In this document: positions 51,017 through 59,729 of the stretch, in pieces
How the letters are laid out: each line of letters opens with the position of its first letter
Position numbering within the stretch: position 1 is the first letter of the stretch
Assembly: GCF_030315745.1 (NCBI RefSeq)
Contig: NZ_JASXSH010000006.1
Location: 1 to 64,000 of the forward strand
DNA: 64,000 nucleotides
Origin: Gordonia heveisoli
Lineage (GTDB): Bacteria > Actinomycetota > Actinomycetes > Mycobacteriales > Mycobacteriaceae
Reading direction: 5' to 3'
Position numbers and translations under genes: made by a program
The notes under the pieces: generated by a model
Told to the model about the DNA's origin: nothing
The model's database searches: none
The model's input: only the letters and a program-made list of their open reading frames with translations

Positions 51017-52335
51017 TACGAACGAGGACGTCTGACCGGACGCGACTGCGCCGGCGCGGAGCAACACTGGCCACCCTGGCCGTCACCATGTCGCTGGTGG
51101 TGGCCGGCTGCGGCTACGACGGACCGGGTTCGGTCCCGGTGCCCGGCGCCGAGGGCACCGGCGACGGTGCGTATCAGATCACCGCGATCATCCCGACCGC
51201 GGCAGGACTGGTGAACAACGCGCCGGTCTACATCGACGACTCGACCGTCGGCAGCGTCGGCGACATCGAGGTGAAGGACTGGAACGCCCAGGTCACCATC
51301 CGGCTCAAGAAGGGCACGATGGTCCCGCAGGGATCGCATGTGATGGTCGGCATGACCAGTGTGCTCGGGTCGATGCATCTGCAGATCGTCCAGCCCGCCG
51401 AACCCACCGGCCAGATGATGAAGGCGGGCGAGGAGATTCCGCTGACGCAGTGTCCGGAACAGCCTCAGATCAAGGCGCCCACCGACACCCCGCTGGTCGC
51501 CGACATCAATGTCGCGCAGGACGTCGCCCTCTGTACCTACCCGACGACCGAGCAGGTGCTGAGCTCGTTGTCGGTGGTGCTCAACGGTGGCGGGCTGAGC
51601 CAGATGGGCGACATCGTGCACGAGATGAACGACATCTTCTCCGGGCACCAGACGTCGATCCGGAACCTGATCCCGCAGCTGAACACGCTCGTCGGCGAAC
51701 TCAACGACCAGAAGGCCGACATCATCCGGGCCACCGAGGGCCTCGACCGGCTCTCCCGGTCGATGAACGAGCAGTCGGCGACCATCGAGAACGCTTTGCA
51801 GGCGAGTCCGCGGATTCTTCAGCTGTTGGTCGATCAGCGTAAGCCGCTCACCGACGCGCTGGCCGCGGCGGCGAAGCTGTCCACGACGGCCAACGACGTC
51901 CTCGATGCGAACACCGACGACATCAAGGCGTTCGCACACAACCTGCGGCCCGCGCTGGAACAGCTGGCCGCGACGGGTCCCGCGTTGTCGCAGTCGCTCA
52001 ACATCCTGCTGACCTTCCCGTTCTACGAGCCGTCGATCCGCAAGCTGGTCAAGGGTGACTACGTCAACTCCGACCTGGTGCTGGACCTGACGTTCGCTCG
52101 TCTGAACAAGAGCATGTTCGCGAGTATCGGACTGACCGGCCCCGAAGGTGTGCTCGGTCGACGGGCCGGGGCGGCGGCCCGGGGTCTCGATCCCTTCCTG
52201 TCGCCACTCAAGCCGGGCGGTGAACGACCGCGGGATACCGCCGATCCGGTGCCCGCGCCGGGCATGCTCCCGGCCGGGGCGACACCGCGGCATCACACGC
52301 CTGATCCGACGACACCCCGAGGCGGTGGCCGATGA
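51013..52335 (+). CDS. mce4E: Mce-family lipoprotein Mce4E (LprN-like)
   Basis: A 440-residue Mce protein that is a lipoprotein: a basic N-terminus, hydrophobic stretch LATLAVTMSLVVAGC and lipobox V-A-G-C with Cys at residue 33. The MlaD domain has IPTAAGLVNNAPVYIDDSTV. The E subunit is the lipoprotein in all Mce operons. The C-terminus is Pro-rich. It overlaps mce4D and mce4F by four bases each. Confidence 0.94.
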   Translation: MIRTRTSDRTRLRRRGATLATLAVTMSLVVAGCGYDGPGSVPVPGAEGTGDGAYQITAIIPTAAGLVNNAPVYIDDSTVGSVGDIEVKDWNAQVTIRLKKGTMVPQGSHVMVGMTSVLGSMHLQIVQPAEPTGQMMKAGEEIPLTQCPEQPQIKAPTDTPLVADINVAQDVALCTYPTTEQVLSSLSVVLNGGGLSQMGDIVHEMNDIFSGHQTSIRNLIPQLNTLVGELNDQKADIIRATEGLDRLSRSMNEQSATIENALQASPRILQLLVDQRKPLTDALAAAAKLSTTANDVLDANTDDIKAFAHNLRPALEQLAATGPALSQSLNILLTFPFYEPSIRKLVKGDYVNSDLVLDLTFARLNKSMFASIGLTGPEGVLGRRAGAAARGLDPFLSPLKPGGERPRDTADPVPAPGMLPAGATPRHHTPDPTTPRGGGR

Positions 52336-53759
52336 AGATCACCGGATTCGTCCGCATGCAGCTGATCATCTTCTCGATCGTGACGGTGATCGCGATCGCG
52401 GTGATGGCCATCTTCTACATCCGGATCCCGTCGATGTTCGGCGTCGGAAGCTATCGGGTCGACCTGCATCTTCCGACCAGTGGTGGTCTCTATGAGAACG
52501 CCAACGTCAGCTTCCGCGGAGTCAACGTCGGCAAGGTGGGTTCGGTGAGTCTCACCGACGACGGTGTCGTCGCCGAACTCAACATCGACAACGGCGCCGA
52601 CATCCCCGCCTCCTCCCAGGCATCGGTACGCAGCGTCTCCGCGATCGGCGAACAGTTCGTCGAGTTCACACCGGTCGAGGGCGGACCCACCGGCGACCTT
52701 GGCGACGGTGCGACGGTCTACACCGACCAGGTGCCGGTCGAGATCTCCACCATGCTCGACCAGGCCGACACCCTGTTGCAGAAGATCGGCGACACCCGGT
52801 TGCGATCGCTGATGGACGAGGCCTTCGTCGCGTTCAACGGCACCGCCGAATCGCTACAGCGGTTGCTCGACTCGATGACGCTGTTCGTCGGGGAGGCCAA
52901 CAAGAACACCGCGACGACGATGGCGCTCATCGACCAGGGCGCCCCGCTGCTGCGTACCCAGTCGGTGACCGCCGACGCGATCCGCAGCTGGACCGGCGAC
53001 GTCACCACGTTCACCGACCAGTTGCGCGCGAACCGGCCGGAGATCACCGATCTGCTGTCCAAGGGTCCCGGCGTGCTCGACGACAGCCAGCAACTGTTCT
53101 CGTCGATGAACGCGTCGTACCAGTTGCTGGTGTCCAATCTCGGCGTGGTCGCCCACACCCAGGCGGTGTATCTGCCGAATATGCGTCAGATCCTGGTGCT
53201 CTATCCCCGGTTGATCTCGGCGCTGGTGACCGCGGTCAATTCAGGTACTCAGACCTACGGTCCGAATGTGAACTTCTCCCTCGGATTCCAGGACCGCCCG
53301 CCGTGCAACATCGGCTTCCTGCCGAAGGAGCAGTGGCGGTGGCCGTCGGCCCAGACGCCGCGGGAACTGCCCGCGGGCATGCTGTGCCGGGTACCACAGA
53401 ACTCGAATCTGGCCGTCCGAGGTGCCCGCAACTATCCGTGTGTGGAGTTCCCCGGGCGACGGGCGCCGACGCCGGCCGAGTGCCGCACCGGCTACAAACC
53501 GCTCCCCGGTTCGGTCGATCCGTTCCAGGAGGGGCTCCCGTACGGGCTGAAGTGGGGCGCGCAGCCCTCCGGTACTGTGACGCCAGGCACTCCGCAGGAC
53601 CACAATCCGGCTCCCGCGGTGTACGCAACCACATACGACCCGGTCTCCGGCGATTTCATCGGTCCTGACGGCAAGACCTACAACGCCGGGTCCGGAAGCC
53701 AATCGCAAGGACAGGGCCAAACATGGCAGAGTCTGATCAGCAGCACGGTCCACCCGTGA
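52332..53759 (+). CDS. mce4F: Mce-family protein Mce4F
   Basis: A 475-residue Mce protein: anchor IIFSIVTVIAIAVMAIFYI (about residues 11-29), MlaD domain LPTSGGLYENANVSFRGVNV, helical needle, and an extended C-terminus with four Cys and a Gly/Gln/Ser-rich tail. It overlaps the Mce-associated gene downstream by 37 bases. Confidence 0.94.
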   Translation: MKITGFVRMQLIIFSIVTVIAIAVMAIFYIRIPSMFGVGSYRVDLHLPTSGGLYENANVSFRGVNVGKVGSVSLTDDGVVAELNIDNGADIPASSQASVRSVSAIGEQFVEFTPVEGGPTGDLGDGATVYTDQVPVEISTMLDQADTLLQKIGDTRLRSLMDEAFVAFNGTAESLQRLLDSMTLFVGEANKNTATTMALIDQGAPLLRTQSVTADAIRSWTGDVTTFTDQLRANRPEITDLLSKGPGVLDDSQQLFSSMNASYQLLVSNLGVVAHTQAVYLPNMRQILVLYPRLISALVTAVNSGTQTYGPNVNFSLGFQDRPPCNIGFLPKEQWRWPSAQTPRELPAGMLCRVPQNSNLAVRGARNYPCVEFPGRRAPTPAECRTGYKPLPGSVDPFQEGLPYGLKWGAQPSGTVTPGTPQDHNPAPAVYATTYDPVSGDFIGPDGKTYNAGSGSQSQGQGQTWQSLISSTVHP

Positions 53760-54829
53760 CGCCCGATACCGACACCGTGGGGACGGTGCCCGAGAGCAGG
53801 AAGGCCGAGAGCAAGAAGGCCGAGACCTCGAAGGCCGACAGCACGAAGGCCGACGACCGTACCGCGCCGGACACCGCCGCCCGGGACCGGACACGACCCG
53901 CCCGTCGCGCGCCGGTTCGCCGGGCACCGATGCGGCGGGGACCGCAGGCCACACGTGGCACGTCGCGGTCGGCGACCGCATCGGAGGACACGCTCGCCGA
54001 CGAACACGTCGCCGAGGGGGACATCGCTGACGGGGATGTGACCGACGAGCCGATCGAGTCCGGGTCCACCGGTTCGGCGGAGACCATCGCCGCGGAGGCC
54101 GACGAGTTCACCGACCTCGACCTCGACCTCGACACCGACGACGAGACCGCTGCCGACACGGACTCCGACGACGACAACACCGCCGCCGTCGTCGAGCCCG
54201 ATCCCAGCGAGGTCGAGCGCACCGTCAGTTATCGCGAACGACGCCGACGCCGTTCCGCATCGGGTGCGGCGGACGGCAAGACCGGTGACTCGGGGCGCGC
54301 CACCGCGTCTGGCCGGGTTCGCTACCGGGGCGCGCGCGGTGGTTCGCGGCGTAGGGCGCTGGTCGGTGCGCTCGCCGTCGTCGTGCTGATCGCCTGCATC
54401 GTCGCCTCGACGTTGTTCGCGGTCGGGATCTCCCGGCAGAAGGATCTCGACGACCTGCGTGCCGAGTACGCGAACTTCGCCTCGCAGGTCATCGTCAACC
54501 TCACCAGCATGAATCCGGCCACCGTCGACGATGCGCTCCGGACCGTCCAGAATGACACCAGCGGCAAGGTGAAAGAGCAGCTGCAGGATTCGATCCAGCA
54601 GGTCGTGACGCTCGTGCGGGACTCGAAGGTGGAGACCAAGACGTCGGTGATCTCCCAGGCGGTCACCAAGGCCGAACCCGACGAGGGATCGGTGATCATG
54701 GTCTTCGGCTGGCGCCAGTCGTCCCAGGACGGTTCGGTGCCGACGGAGGTACGCACCTTTCGGTGGCGGGTGGACATGACCCGGATGAACGGTGATCTCA
54801 AGATGACGAACTTCGAGTGGGTGGCGTGA
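53723..54829 (+). CDS. Mce-associated membrane protein, Rv3493c-like
   Basis: A 368-residue protein. Residues 1-205 are highly charged and low-complexity, with near-repeats KAESKKAETSKADSTKAD, an Arg/Pro-rich block and acidic runs. One membrane segment follows (about 213-235, ALVGALAVVVLIACIVASTL). The external C-terminal domain (about 240-368) has the pattern of Mce-associated (Mam) proteins, thought to stabilise the transporter. The start overlaps mce4F by 37 bases in another frame. The long N-terminus is much larger than usual for the family. Confidence 0.85.
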   Translation: MAESDQQHGPPVTPDTDTVGTVPESRKAESKKAETSKADSTKADDRTAPDTAARDRTRPARRAPVRRAPMRRGPQATRGTSRSATASEDTLADEHVAEGDIADGDVTDEPIESGSTGSAETIAAEADEFTDLDLDLDTDDETAADTDSDDDNTAAVVEPDPSEVERTVSYRERRRRRSASGAADGKTGDSGRATASGRVRYRGARGGSRRRALVGALAVVVLIACIVASTLFAVGISRQKDLDDLRAEYANFASQVIVNLTSMNPATVDDALRTVQNDTSGKVKEQLQDSIQQVVTLVRDSKVETKTSVISQAVTKAEPDEGSVIMVFGWRQSSQDGSVPTEVRTFRWRVDMTRMNGDLKMTNFEWVA

Positions 54830-55503
54830 TGGGAAGGACCACACGACGACTGCTCGCCGCCACCTTGGCCGTGCTGGTGGTGGCCGGACTGGTCGCCACC
54901 GGTGTCCTGGGCTACCGGTACTGGGACGGCAGGCAGACCGAGAACGCACGCGGCGAATCGCTGGAAGCGGCAAAGCGTTATGCGACAACGATGTTCGGCT
55001 TCAACCCGGAGAACGTCACCGCACACGTGGATTCGTCGATGGCGATCCTGACCGGCGCAGCCAAGCCGGAGTACGCCACCCTGGTCCGCGACAACAACCT
55101 GGCTGCGGAAGTCCGTAAGCAGGGTGTCGTCTCCGAGGTCACCATGCAGGACGCGGGCGTCGTCACCAATACCCGCACCACCTCGACGGTGCTGCTGTTC
55201 CTGAATCAGTCCGTCACCCGCGGCGGCAACAAGGAACTAGTCAGCGTCAATCCGAGTCGCGTGCAGTACGCGATGGAGAAGGACGGCGACGTCTGGCTGG
55301 TGAACGGCATCGAGGTCATCACCGATGATTCCTTCCGCAGCAAGATCGACGTCAGCGAGACCGTGCCGCCGAACGCGCGTCCGGCTCCCGGACTGGCCAC
55401 CCCGCCCGGGTCGCCGACGCCCCGCCCGGGAACCCCGCAGTCGCCGACGCTTCCGCCTGCGGTGCCGCTACCCGGTGCGAGTGTTCCGACCCCGACACCG
55501 TGA
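54829..55503 (+). CDS. Mce-associated membrane protein, Rv3492c-like
   Basis: A 224-residue protein with one N-terminal membrane segment (about residues 9-29), an external domain of the Mam type (AAKRYATTMFGFNPENV, then LFLNQSVTRGG) and a 45-residue Pro/Thr-rich tail that could cross the cell wall. Its ATG shares a base with the preceding stop (TGATG). It is the last gene of the mce4 operon, with a hairpin at 55681-55742 downstream. Confidence 0.87.
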   Translation: MGRTTRRLLAATLAVLVVAGLVATGVLGYRYWDGRQTENARGESLEAAKRYATTMFGFNPENVTAHVDSSMAILTGAAKPEYATLVRDNNLAAEVRKQGVVSEVTMQDAGVVTNTRTTSTVLLFLNQSVTRGGNKELVSVNPSRVQYAMEKDGDVWLVNGIEVITDDSFRSKIDVSETVPPNARPAPGLATPPGSPTPRPGTPQSPTLPPAVPLPGASVPTPTP

Positions 55504-55899
55504 TCCGACGATAAATCCGTTGCACCCTGCTCGGTGGGCGGCGTAGTTTCGCCGGTACACACGAAAGGAGGTGGTCTGAAGTTGATTGACAAACGGACAC
55601 GTGAGGTGACCATCCGCTGACGCTGACAACCGTGGGTTTCGCCCCGGCGCCCGGCGTCACGCGAATCCCTGGTGGTCACCCGGCCCCCGCACCCCGACCC
55701 CGTCCGGTCGGTGCAGCCCGATTTCGGGTGGTGCGGGGGCCGTCGTCGTCTACGGGTCACCCAGGTCGCGTAGTGCACTACTCGTGAATCACCGCGCGAA
55801 CCGGCGTGAAATCGAATCAGTTCGCACAACGCTGAGGACATCCAGCGACCCAGACGGTGCCGAACGGACACGAGGACCGAGCAGACGCGGGAGATGACG
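55504..55899. other. 396-base gap after the mce4 operon
   Basis: This stretch holds a strong AAAGGAGG ribosome-site-like sequence (55564-55571) followed by a 12-codon frame from TTG at 55582 to TGA at 55620. The hairpin at 55681-55742 comes next, then about 150 bases without recognisable features. I see no other gene in it. Confidence 0.5.
55681..55742. terminator. GC-rich hairpin, probable mce4 operon terminator
   Basis: CGGCCCCCGCACC (55681-55693) pairs perfectly with GGTGCGGGGGCCG (55730-55742). The 36-base loop has partial internal pairing. No T tract follows. Confidence 0.6.
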
Positions 55900-57240
55900 A
55901 TGAGCACCACAGCTGCGCAGCCACTGCACCCACGACGCGCTCGCGGGGTGTCGCGCATCGGCCGGCCACACCACTCGGGTCAGCCGGCCATCCGATCGGG
56001 CTGCGGTTATGAACAGTTCCTGTTGCCGGGGGATCGGGAGTGGACCGACGACGGTGCGTCGCGGTGGATCCGTGGCAACGTACACGGCCTCACCTACTCG
56101 GGGTCCGGTACGGGACGTCTCACCCTGCTCAATCGTGGCGACGCCGATCTCGGTGTCCTCTCCGTACCCCGGATGCCCGACACCCGCGGCAGCGAGTTCA
56201 GTTTCATCGCGGCGGGTGCCGCGGTGACGGTTCCGGAGGCGAGCTATCACATCCTGCAGACTCCGCGCGTCGGCGGACGGCCGGTGCTGGTGGGGGAGAT
56301 CCGCGTCGACGACGACGTGCACTTCACCGTGGACGCGCCCACCGCCGGGTCGGTCGACATGGCCGGTATCGACCCCGACGACGACTTCTGGAAGCCGGGC
56401 GATCCTGACTTCGGGTGCGCCGACGACGAGCAGATACCCGACCTCGACTTCGCCGATCCACATGCGGCCGGGATCTATCACACCGTCGCCGACGGAACCG
56501 CGACCGTGCACAACCGCGGCGACGAGTCGGTGGGGGTGCTCACGCTCGGTGTCGACGGCCCCCTCGATCTGGTGGTGATCGGGCCGGGGGAGTCGGCGCC
56601 GTTGCCGCCGGTGGACCTGCTCTGCTACGTTCAGCGGCCGCGGGCGGCCGGGCGGCCGGTCATCTTCGGTGCACTCTGGATGCGGGGCGGTCGGGCGATG
56701 CCCACGACGCTGCCGATCCCGAACCGCCGGGAATTCCTCGACCAGCGATATCTGACCCCGTGGAGTGCCGACTACACCGGCGGCTACACCCGTTCGGATC
56801 ATCTCGACGCCGACGACGCCGGGGTGTCGTTCCAGTACCGGACCGGCGCGTCGACGCTGACCGTGCGCAACAGCGGTGACAGCTGGGTGGCGGTCAGTCG
56901 TAGCCCGGCGCGCGACGAGCAACGTGGTGGGCACGAGGACGGCGGGAATCTGACCGAGCTGCCGCCGGGGACCAAGGCCACCTTCGCCCTCGATGCGACT
57001 GCGGCCACCGGCCAGGTGTTCTCGATTCTCGGTCCGCGGACCGGTGGTTCACCGGGCCGTCCGCCGTATATGTCGGCGTCGGGGACCATCCATCCGGGGT
57101 GGCCGGGCCGTCCCGGCCTCGCCACCCGCTACGGGTCGATCGTGGTCATGCTCGGCTCGGTGGTCTATACGGCGGTGCCGAAACGGAATCTGTACCTGGC
57201 GTGGTCGGATCGCCGACGCGCACGCCGTGGCGGCAGCTGA
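55900..57240 (+). CDS. Unknown protein with three internal beta-type repeats
   Basis: A 446-residue protein I cannot place in a family. Three sections share a pattern: GLTYSGSGTGRLTLLNRGDA, GIYHTVADGTATVHNRGDES and VSFQYRTGASTLTVRNSGDS, each with N-x-G-D followed by a short hydrophobic strand. Each is then followed by a Pro/Gly loop and, in the first two, RVGGRPVLVGEI or RAAGRPVIFGAL. Each unit is about 120 residues. No signal peptide or membrane segment is clear, though the extreme C-terminus has one hydrophobic stretch (GSIVVMLGSVVYTAV) before a basic tail. The ATG at 55900 follows GGGAG by eight bases. Confidence 0.75.
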   Translation: MSTTAAQPLHPRRARGVSRIGRPHHSGQPAIRSGCGYEQFLLPGDREWTDDGASRWIRGNVHGLTYSGSGTGRLTLLNRGDADLGVLSVPRMPDTRGSEFSFIAAGAAVTVPEASYHILQTPRVGGRPVLVGEIRVDDDVHFTVDAPTAGSVDMAGIDPDDDFWKPGDPDFGCADDEQIPDLDFADPHAAGIYHTVADGTATVHNRGDESVGVLTLGVDGPLDLVVIGPGESAPLPPVDLLCYVQRPRAAGRPVIFGALWMRGGRAMPTTLPIPNRREFLDQRYLTPWSADYTGGYTRSDHLDADDAGVSFQYRTGASTLTVRNSGDSWVAVSRSPARDEQRGGHEDGGNLTELPPGTKATFALDATAATGQVFSILGPRTGGSPGRPPYMSASGTIHPGWPGRPGLATRYGSIVVMLGSVVYTAVPKRNLYLAWSDRRRARRGGS

Positions 57241-57264
57241 TCGGTCGTCGCCGAGCGCGGTCGG

Positions 57265-57933
57265 TCAGCCGACGTGGCGACGAAGTTTCGCCGACAGACG
57301 CGGGATGAGATCGCCGTCGGAGTCGACGCGTTCCTCGACGTAGGCGAGGTCGCCGTCCTCGACGAGACCGTACAGCCGCTTCGCGCCGCCGGTGCGTTTA
57401 CCCGATTCGGTCTTGATGACGACGTCGGTGGCGAGCTCCCAGGCGGTCTGGTTCAGCGGGGTGCCGTAGAAGAGTTCGATCGACCCCTCGGCATGTGCGA
57501 CGAGCAGTTCGATGCTGTCGTCCTCGCTGATCCGCCAGAAACCGGACTCACGCAGGTCGGGGCGCACGAAGTTGGCGTCGGCGTCGATCACCCAGGACCG
57601 TGCCTCCCAGGTGAGGAAGTTCTGACCGTCGTGTCCGACGACGATCTGCTGGGAGAAGAGGTAATCCTCCCCGGTCTCGGGGTCGTTCGCCTCGCCCTCA
57701 CCGCGCCACACGCCGACCATGGGCAGCAGTCCGAGGAGGCCCGGGTGCAGGTCGGCACCCAGTCGCAGGTTGGCGGTGTCGGCGGCCAGCGGAAGATCGT
57801 CCCAGGTGGGGAGATTACGTTCCCGGCTGCCGGATTCGACGGCGCGCGCCTCGGCCTGGCCGATCGCCTCGTCGCCGGACCGGTGCCGTCCGGGTGTCAC
57901 GCCGCCGGCGTCAGCGCCGGGGTCGGTGCTCAC
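57265..57933 (-). CDS. Nitrobindin-family heme-binding protein, Rv0813c-like
   Basis: A 222-residue protein. From about residue 55 it is a nitrobindin/THAP4-type beta-barrel with the family signature GVWRGEGE, then [20 protein letters not shown]. Such proteins bind ferric heme and can isomerise peroxynitrite to nitrate. The first 40 residues are an unconserved, Gly/Ala-rich lead. The GTG at 57933 overlaps the stop of a tiny upstream membrane ORF (GTGA). It neighbours sseC and the sulfurtransferase, as Rv0813c-Rv0815c. Confidence 0.88.
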   Translation of the reverse strand: MSTDPGADAGGVTPGRHRSGDEAIGQAEARAVESGSRERNLPTWDDLPLAADTANLRLGADLHPGLLGLLPMVGVWRGEGEANDPETGEDYLFSQQIVVGHDGQNFLTWEARSWVIDADANFVRPDLRESGFWRISEDDSIELLVAHAEGSIELFYGTPLNQTAWELATDVVIKTESGKRTGGAKRLYGLVEDGDLAYVEERVDSDGDLIPRLSAKLRRHVG

Positions 57934-58028
57934 GACTCGTCGTTGACCAGGCGGTACAGGGTGTAGATCGCGAACCACAGGATCAGGACGGACGCAGCGC
58001 CCAGCAGAATTTCGAAGAAGAGGACCAC
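57930..58028 (-). CDS. 32-residue single-pass membrane peptide
   Basis: A small open frame from GTG at 58028 to TGA at 57930 encodes [19 protein letters not shown], continuing [13 protein letters not shown]: one membrane helix with a charged C-terminal end. It overlaps the nitrobindin start by exactly four bases (GTGA), the signature of translational coupling. The ribosome site is weak. No family is known to me. Confidence 0.55.
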   Translation of the reverse strand: MVLFFEILLGAASVLILWFAIYTLYRLVNDES

Positions 58029-58127
58029 GGGGATGATCTTACCGCCGCATCGTTGCGCGGTACGCATCGCGGGTGGGATTGCCGTCTGAATCACAGCGTG
58101 CCCGATCACGGACGCCGGAAATGCGAC

Positions 58128-58165
58128 GAAGGGGCCCGATCACCTCGCGGCGACCGGACCCCTTC
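58128..58165. terminator. Hairpin downstream of sseC
   Basis: GAAGGGGCCCG (58128-58138) pairs with CGGACCCCTTC (58155-58165) with one mismatch and a 16-base loop. It ends the sulfurtransferase-sseC transcript 25 bases after the sseC stop. Confidence 0.7.
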
Positions 58166-58189
58166 ATAGGCATGGGTGCGACTAGCGCA

Positions 58190-58495
58190 TCACTTGCTGA
58201 CGGCGATGTCGTGCTCGTGCACGCCCGGGCCCTCGGGGCTGACGGTGGTCTCACCGTTGCCCACGGCGCTGAGCGCACGCAGCGTCCAGGTGCCGGGGGC
58301 GGCGAAGAACCGGAAGTCGCCGGTGGGGCTGGCGACGACCTCGGCGGTGAACTCACCGGTCGAATCCAGCAGACGCACGAAGGCGCCGCCAACGGGGTTG
58401 CCCGCACCGTCGGTGACCTGTCCGGTCAGGACGGTTTCCTTCTCGACGTCAACACCTGCGGGCAGTTTCTGACCCTGTTTGGGTGCAGCACACAT
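58190..58495 (-). CDS. sseC: DUF1416 sulfurtransferase-associated protein SseC
   Basis: A 101-residue small beta-sandwich protein of the DUF1416 family (Rv0814c, SseC). VLTGQVTDGAGNPVGGAFVR and PTGDFRFFAAPGTWTLRALS show the carboxypeptidase-regulatory-like fold. A Cys lies at residue 2. It starts two bases after the sulfurtransferase stop and is always paired with that enzyme. Its role in sulfur metabolism is not defined. Confidence 0.92.
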   Translation of the reverse strand: MCAAPKQGQKLPAGVDVEKETVLTGQVTDGAGNPVGGAFVRLLDSTGEFTAEVVASPTGDFRFFAAPGTWTLRALSAVGNGETTVSPEGPGVHEHDIAVSK

Positions 58496-58497
58496 AG

Positions 58498-59337
58498 TTA
58501 CTTTCCTTCTCCGAGCTCAACCGGGACGCCGACCAGCGAACCGTATTCGGTCCAGCTGCCGTCGTAGTTCTTGACATTCTGGTGGCCGAGGAGTTCCTGC
58601 AGCACGAACCAGGTGTGGCTGGAACGCTCACCGATGCGGCAGTAGGCGATGGTCTCCTTCTCGCCGTCGAGGCCGGCCTCGGCGTACAGCGCGGCGAGTT
58701 CCTCGTCGCTGCGGAAGGTGCCGTCCTCGTTGGCAGCCTTGCTCCACGGCACGTTGATCGCGCCGGGGATGTGGCCGGCAACCTGGCTCTGTTCCTGCGG
58801 CAGGTGGGCCGGGGCCAGGATCTTGCCGCTGAACTCGTCGGGGCTACGCACGTCGACCAGGTTCTTGTTGCCGATGGCGTCGACGACCTCGTCGCGGAAG
58901 GCGCGGATCGAGACGTCCGGCTCGCCTGCCTTGTAGTCGGTGGCCGGGCGGGTCACGGTCTCGGTGGACAGCGGGCGTCCGTCGAGTTCCCACTTCTTGC
59001 GGCCGCCGTCGAGGAGCTTGACGTCGTTGTGGCCGTACAGCTTGAAGTACCAGTAGGCGTAGGCCGCGAACCAGTTGTTGTTGCCGCCGTACAGGATGAC
59101 CTGGTTGTCGTTGGCGATGCCGCGCTCGGAGAGCAGTGCCGAGAACTGCTCGGCGTCGACGAAGTCGCGGCGGACCGGATCCTGCAGATCCTTGCGCCAG
59201 TCGAGCTTGATGGCGCCCTCGATGTGGCCGCCGTCGTAGGCCGAGGTGTCCTCGTCGACCTCGACGAATACGACGTTGTCGGTCTTCAGATTCTGCTCAG
59301 CCCAATCGGTGCTGACCAGGACGTCCGAACGTGCCAT
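58498..59337 (-). CDS. cysA2: Thiosulfate sulfurtransferase (CysA2/SseA-type rhodanese)
   Basis: A 279-residue enzyme of two rhodanese domains that moves sulfane sulfur from thiosulfate to thiol acceptors. The active loop is CRIGERSSHTWFVL in the C-terminal domain; the N-terminal domain is inactive (VILYGGNNNWFAAYAYWYF). The ATG at 59337 follows GGGAGGG by seven bases. It is preceded by a cysteine-rich leader peptide (59564-59653), so expression probably responds to cysteine through attenuation. sseC follows. Confidence 0.92.
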   Translation of the reverse strand: MARSDVLVSTDWAEQNLKTDNVVFVEVDEDTSAYDGGHIEGAIKLDWRKDLQDPVRRDFVDAEQFSALLSERGIANDNQVILYGGNNNWFAAYAYWYFKLYGHNDVKLLDGGRKKWELDGRPLSTETVTRPATDYKAGEPDVSIRAFRDEVVDAIGNKNLVDVRSPDEFSGKILAPAHLPQEQSQVAGHIPGAINVPWSKAANEDGTFRSDEELAALYAEAGLDGEKETIAYCRIGERSSHTWFVLQELLGHQNVKNYDGSWTEYGSLVGVPVELGEGK

Positions 59338-59563
59338 GGTGATTCCCTCCCATGCATTTCTGCGGGTTCTTGTGTGCGGGGTTTCGAAGGTTGCGGCGGA
59401 TTGCCGAACCGGGGTGTGAAGCGGTGGGACATGCCGGGAGACGATGTCCCTGGGGATGGCGAGATGAGCGGCCGTGACGGGACCGGAAGGGCACGTCGAC
59501 GCCAATGAGAGCACCGGCCGTCATCGACGGATCACGCGGACCGCGGGGGTCGGAGCGTCACCG
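59338..59563 (-). promoter_or_regulatory. Candidate cysteine-attenuator region
   Basis: The 226 bases between the leader peptide and the sulfurtransferase gene contain a 7-bp GGGACAT/ATGTCCC hairpin (59426-59450) and further GC-rich dyads. Ribosome position on the leader's Cys codons could decide between alternative structures. This is inferred from the leader; the folds were not computed. Confidence 0.5.
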
Positions 59564-59653
59564 TCAGCGGTGCATGCGACAGCAACAGTTGGCGACTCGA
59601 CAGAAGTCGATCGCCCGGCGGCGGGTGAGCATCAACTCACGGCGCTGTTGCAT
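59564..59653 (-). CDS. Cysteine-rich leader peptide (attenuation uORF)
   Basis: A 29-residue frame from ATG at 59653 to TGA at 59564. Its C-terminal part reads RRRAIDFCRVANCCCRMHR, with three consecutive Cys codons plus one more. This is the pattern of mycobacterial uORFs that sense cysteine supply and attenuate the sulfurtransferase operon. TACCCT (59665-59660) lies six bases before the ATG, exactly where a -10 element would sit for a leaderless transcript starting at the A of ATG. Confidence 0.85.
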   Translation of the reverse strand: MQQRRELMLTRRRAIDFCRVANCCCRMHR

Positions 59654-59659
59654 GCCACG

Positions 59660-59665
59660 AGGGTA
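59660..59665 (-). promoter_or_regulatory. -10 element for leaderless leader transcript
   Basis: TACCCT on the minus strand fits the actinobacterial TAnnnT -10 consensus and ends at -7 relative to the A of the leader ATG. Confidence 0.6.
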
Positions 59666-59729
59666 CAACAGCGACGGAGTGTGCTTCGAACCCGTGGGGG
59701 CGTATCCGGGCGTCCGTGCTGTTCGGGGT

